Assembly (NCBI GenBank): GCA_021442155.1
Contig: CM038229.1
Location: forward strand, 66,670,443-66,734,442
Direction: 5' to 3'
Length of the DNA stretch: 64,000 nt
Source of the DNA: Cymbidium sinense
Taxonomy: Eukaryota > Streptophyta > Magnoliopsida > Asparagales > Orchidaceae
In this document: piece after piece, positions 62,880 to 64,000 of the stretch
How positions within the stretch are numbered: position 1 is the stretch's first letter
How the letters are laid out: every line of letters begins with the position of its first letter
Position numbers and translations under genes: made by a program
Notes under the pieces: generated by a model
Told to the model about the DNA's origin: nothing
Databases searched by the model: none
What the model saw: the letters and a program-made list of their open reading frames with translations, nothing else

Positions 62880-64000
62880 AGGTTCCTCTCTCCATCTTTG
62901 GTAAATGATTGTTATCTCCAAGTATCGATAGTGAGTTTGTATTATATATGAATCCAAGACTATCTTTCTTTTTCATTGGCACTTAATTTATTTCATCCTT
63001 AAGATAAGCTAGCCAACATCTTTAGGTTTTAGGACCTCACTCTGTGTGGGTCTTAAAACTCCTATTGGATTCCCCAATGGGTAAAAATACAAAATTTAAT
63101 AAAAAGAAATAACTAAATACTTCCTCTTTACCATTTCTATGGTAAGGAAAGGTTCATTTCAAAAATAATGAAAAGAAAAATAAATCCTTTAATAAAAAAT
63201 ATCAATTTCCAAAAAGAACTTTTTCAAAATGCATATAATAAAATGTTTGAATAAAAATTGTCCTCATCTAACAATCTTCATGATTGTTATATGTAGGATC
63301 ATTTTCAAAAATAAAATCCCAACAATCATATTTTGAAAAAAAAAACACACAAATATACTTCATCCAATTTTTTGAATAAAAATTTCATTTTCAAAACAAA
63401 ATGAACAATCACATTTTCAAAAACAAAATCAACAACATCTCTTTTCAAAATAAAATTCCAATAACCATTTTTTCCAAAAGCACATATGAACTTCTTCACA
63501 CAATTCATTTTGATGAAGACTTCATTTTCAAAAATAAAATGCTAACAATCATATTTTCAAAAAGAACAAATGAACTTCTTCACTCAATTCATTTTGATGA
63601 AGACTTCATTTTCAAAAATAAAATTCTAACAATCATATTTTCAAAAGCACAATTTATTTTGATGAAGACTTCATTTTCAAAAATAAAATCCCAAAATCAT
63701 ATTTTTCAAAAGCACCAAATGAACATCTTCATCCAGTTTATTGAATGAAAATTTCATTTTCAAAAATCAAAACCAACAATGATTTTCAAAAATCGAAATC
63801 AATAATCATATTTTCAAAAAGCATAAATGAACATCCTCATTCAATTTATTGAATGAAGATTTCATTTTTAAAACAAAATCAATAATCATCTTTTCAAAAA
63901 TGAAACACATTTGGTTCTTTCATTTAACATACCCAAATTTGCTAAGTGAAGATCCACTTTTCAAAATTAAAAATTCAAACAACATTTGGATATTTCATTT
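62880..64000 (+). mobile_element. Leader of element E with hairpin repeats, continues beyond window
   Basis: This is the reverse complement of the element A leader. The region to 63,240 matches 13,540-13,930. An inverted repeat taacaatctt/gattgtta near 63,269-63,289 corresponds to the 14-bp hairpin at 13,504. Units of about 80-100 bp follow (gaagacttcattttcaaaa...), with stems such as CATTCAAT/ATTGAATG near 63,838 and, at 63,921-63,948, a unit with the loop TACCCAAATT of the main array. The array is just beginning at the right edge. The ORF at 63,401-63,748 is produced by the repeat. Confidence 0.75.

Noticed and set aside
63401..63748. 115-codon ORF with repeated FKNK.LTIIFSK
   Set aside because: Generated by leader repeat units of element E; not present as a frame in the matching leader of element A.

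Overview
This window reads as repeat-dominated nuclear DNA of a seed plant, most likely an angiosperm: AT-rich, intron- and gene-poor, and packed with nested Ty3/gypsy retrotransposons of Tat type, a hAT-like DNA transposon, (AT)n and (CT)n microsatellites, and a decayed copy of a plant CTP synthase. I see no intact protein-coding gene, rRNA, tRNA or CRISPR. The species cannot be told from the sequence alone.

Layout. (1) 1-21,463 is one large Tat-like element on the minus strand, running off the left edge: 3' noncoding region (1-2,165), broken pol (integrase, RNase H, reverse transcriptase, protease; 2,166-6,980), broken gag (7,668-9,115), a leader made of about 33 tandem hairpin units (10,905-13,532), a primer-binding site (13,931-13,949) and a 7,506-bp LTR (LTR A, 13,958-21,463). 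(2) 21,464-28,210 holds two inverted, LTR-like arms ('family X') with outward-facing TATAAATA boxes and small hairpin repeats, with a Tat 3'-end remnant between them. (3) 28,211-30,813 is the only stretch that looks low-copy; it has one candidate exon at 29,002-29,191. (4) 30,814-41,673 is a second Tat-type element ('element Y'). Its two LTR-like direct repeats both contain the same exon-skipped, frame-broken CTP synthase cDNA; a 4.1-kb hAT-like element sits in the first repeat, and an integrase C-terminus and 3' repeats lie between them. (5) 41,674-52,040 holds two more copies of the giant LTR in opposite orientation: B is inserted into the second CTP synthase copy, and D is inserted into B. 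(6) 52,041-55,354 is a third family X copy plus unexplained AT-rich DNA. (7) 55,355-64,000 is the giant LTR E (7,499 bp), its PBS and the start of the hairpin leader of a plus-strand element running off the right edge.

Insertion order readable from the sequence: the CTP synthase retrocopy broke, it became part of element Y, Y was duplicated as LTRs, B inserted into the right repeat, and D inserted into B. The hAT-like element entered the left repeat independently. A and E entered family X DNA.

The two observations most worth following are the leader hairpin array, whose stems change base-pair by base-pair while a 10-nt loop stays constant, and the host-gene fragment that appears to sit inside retrotransposon LTRs.
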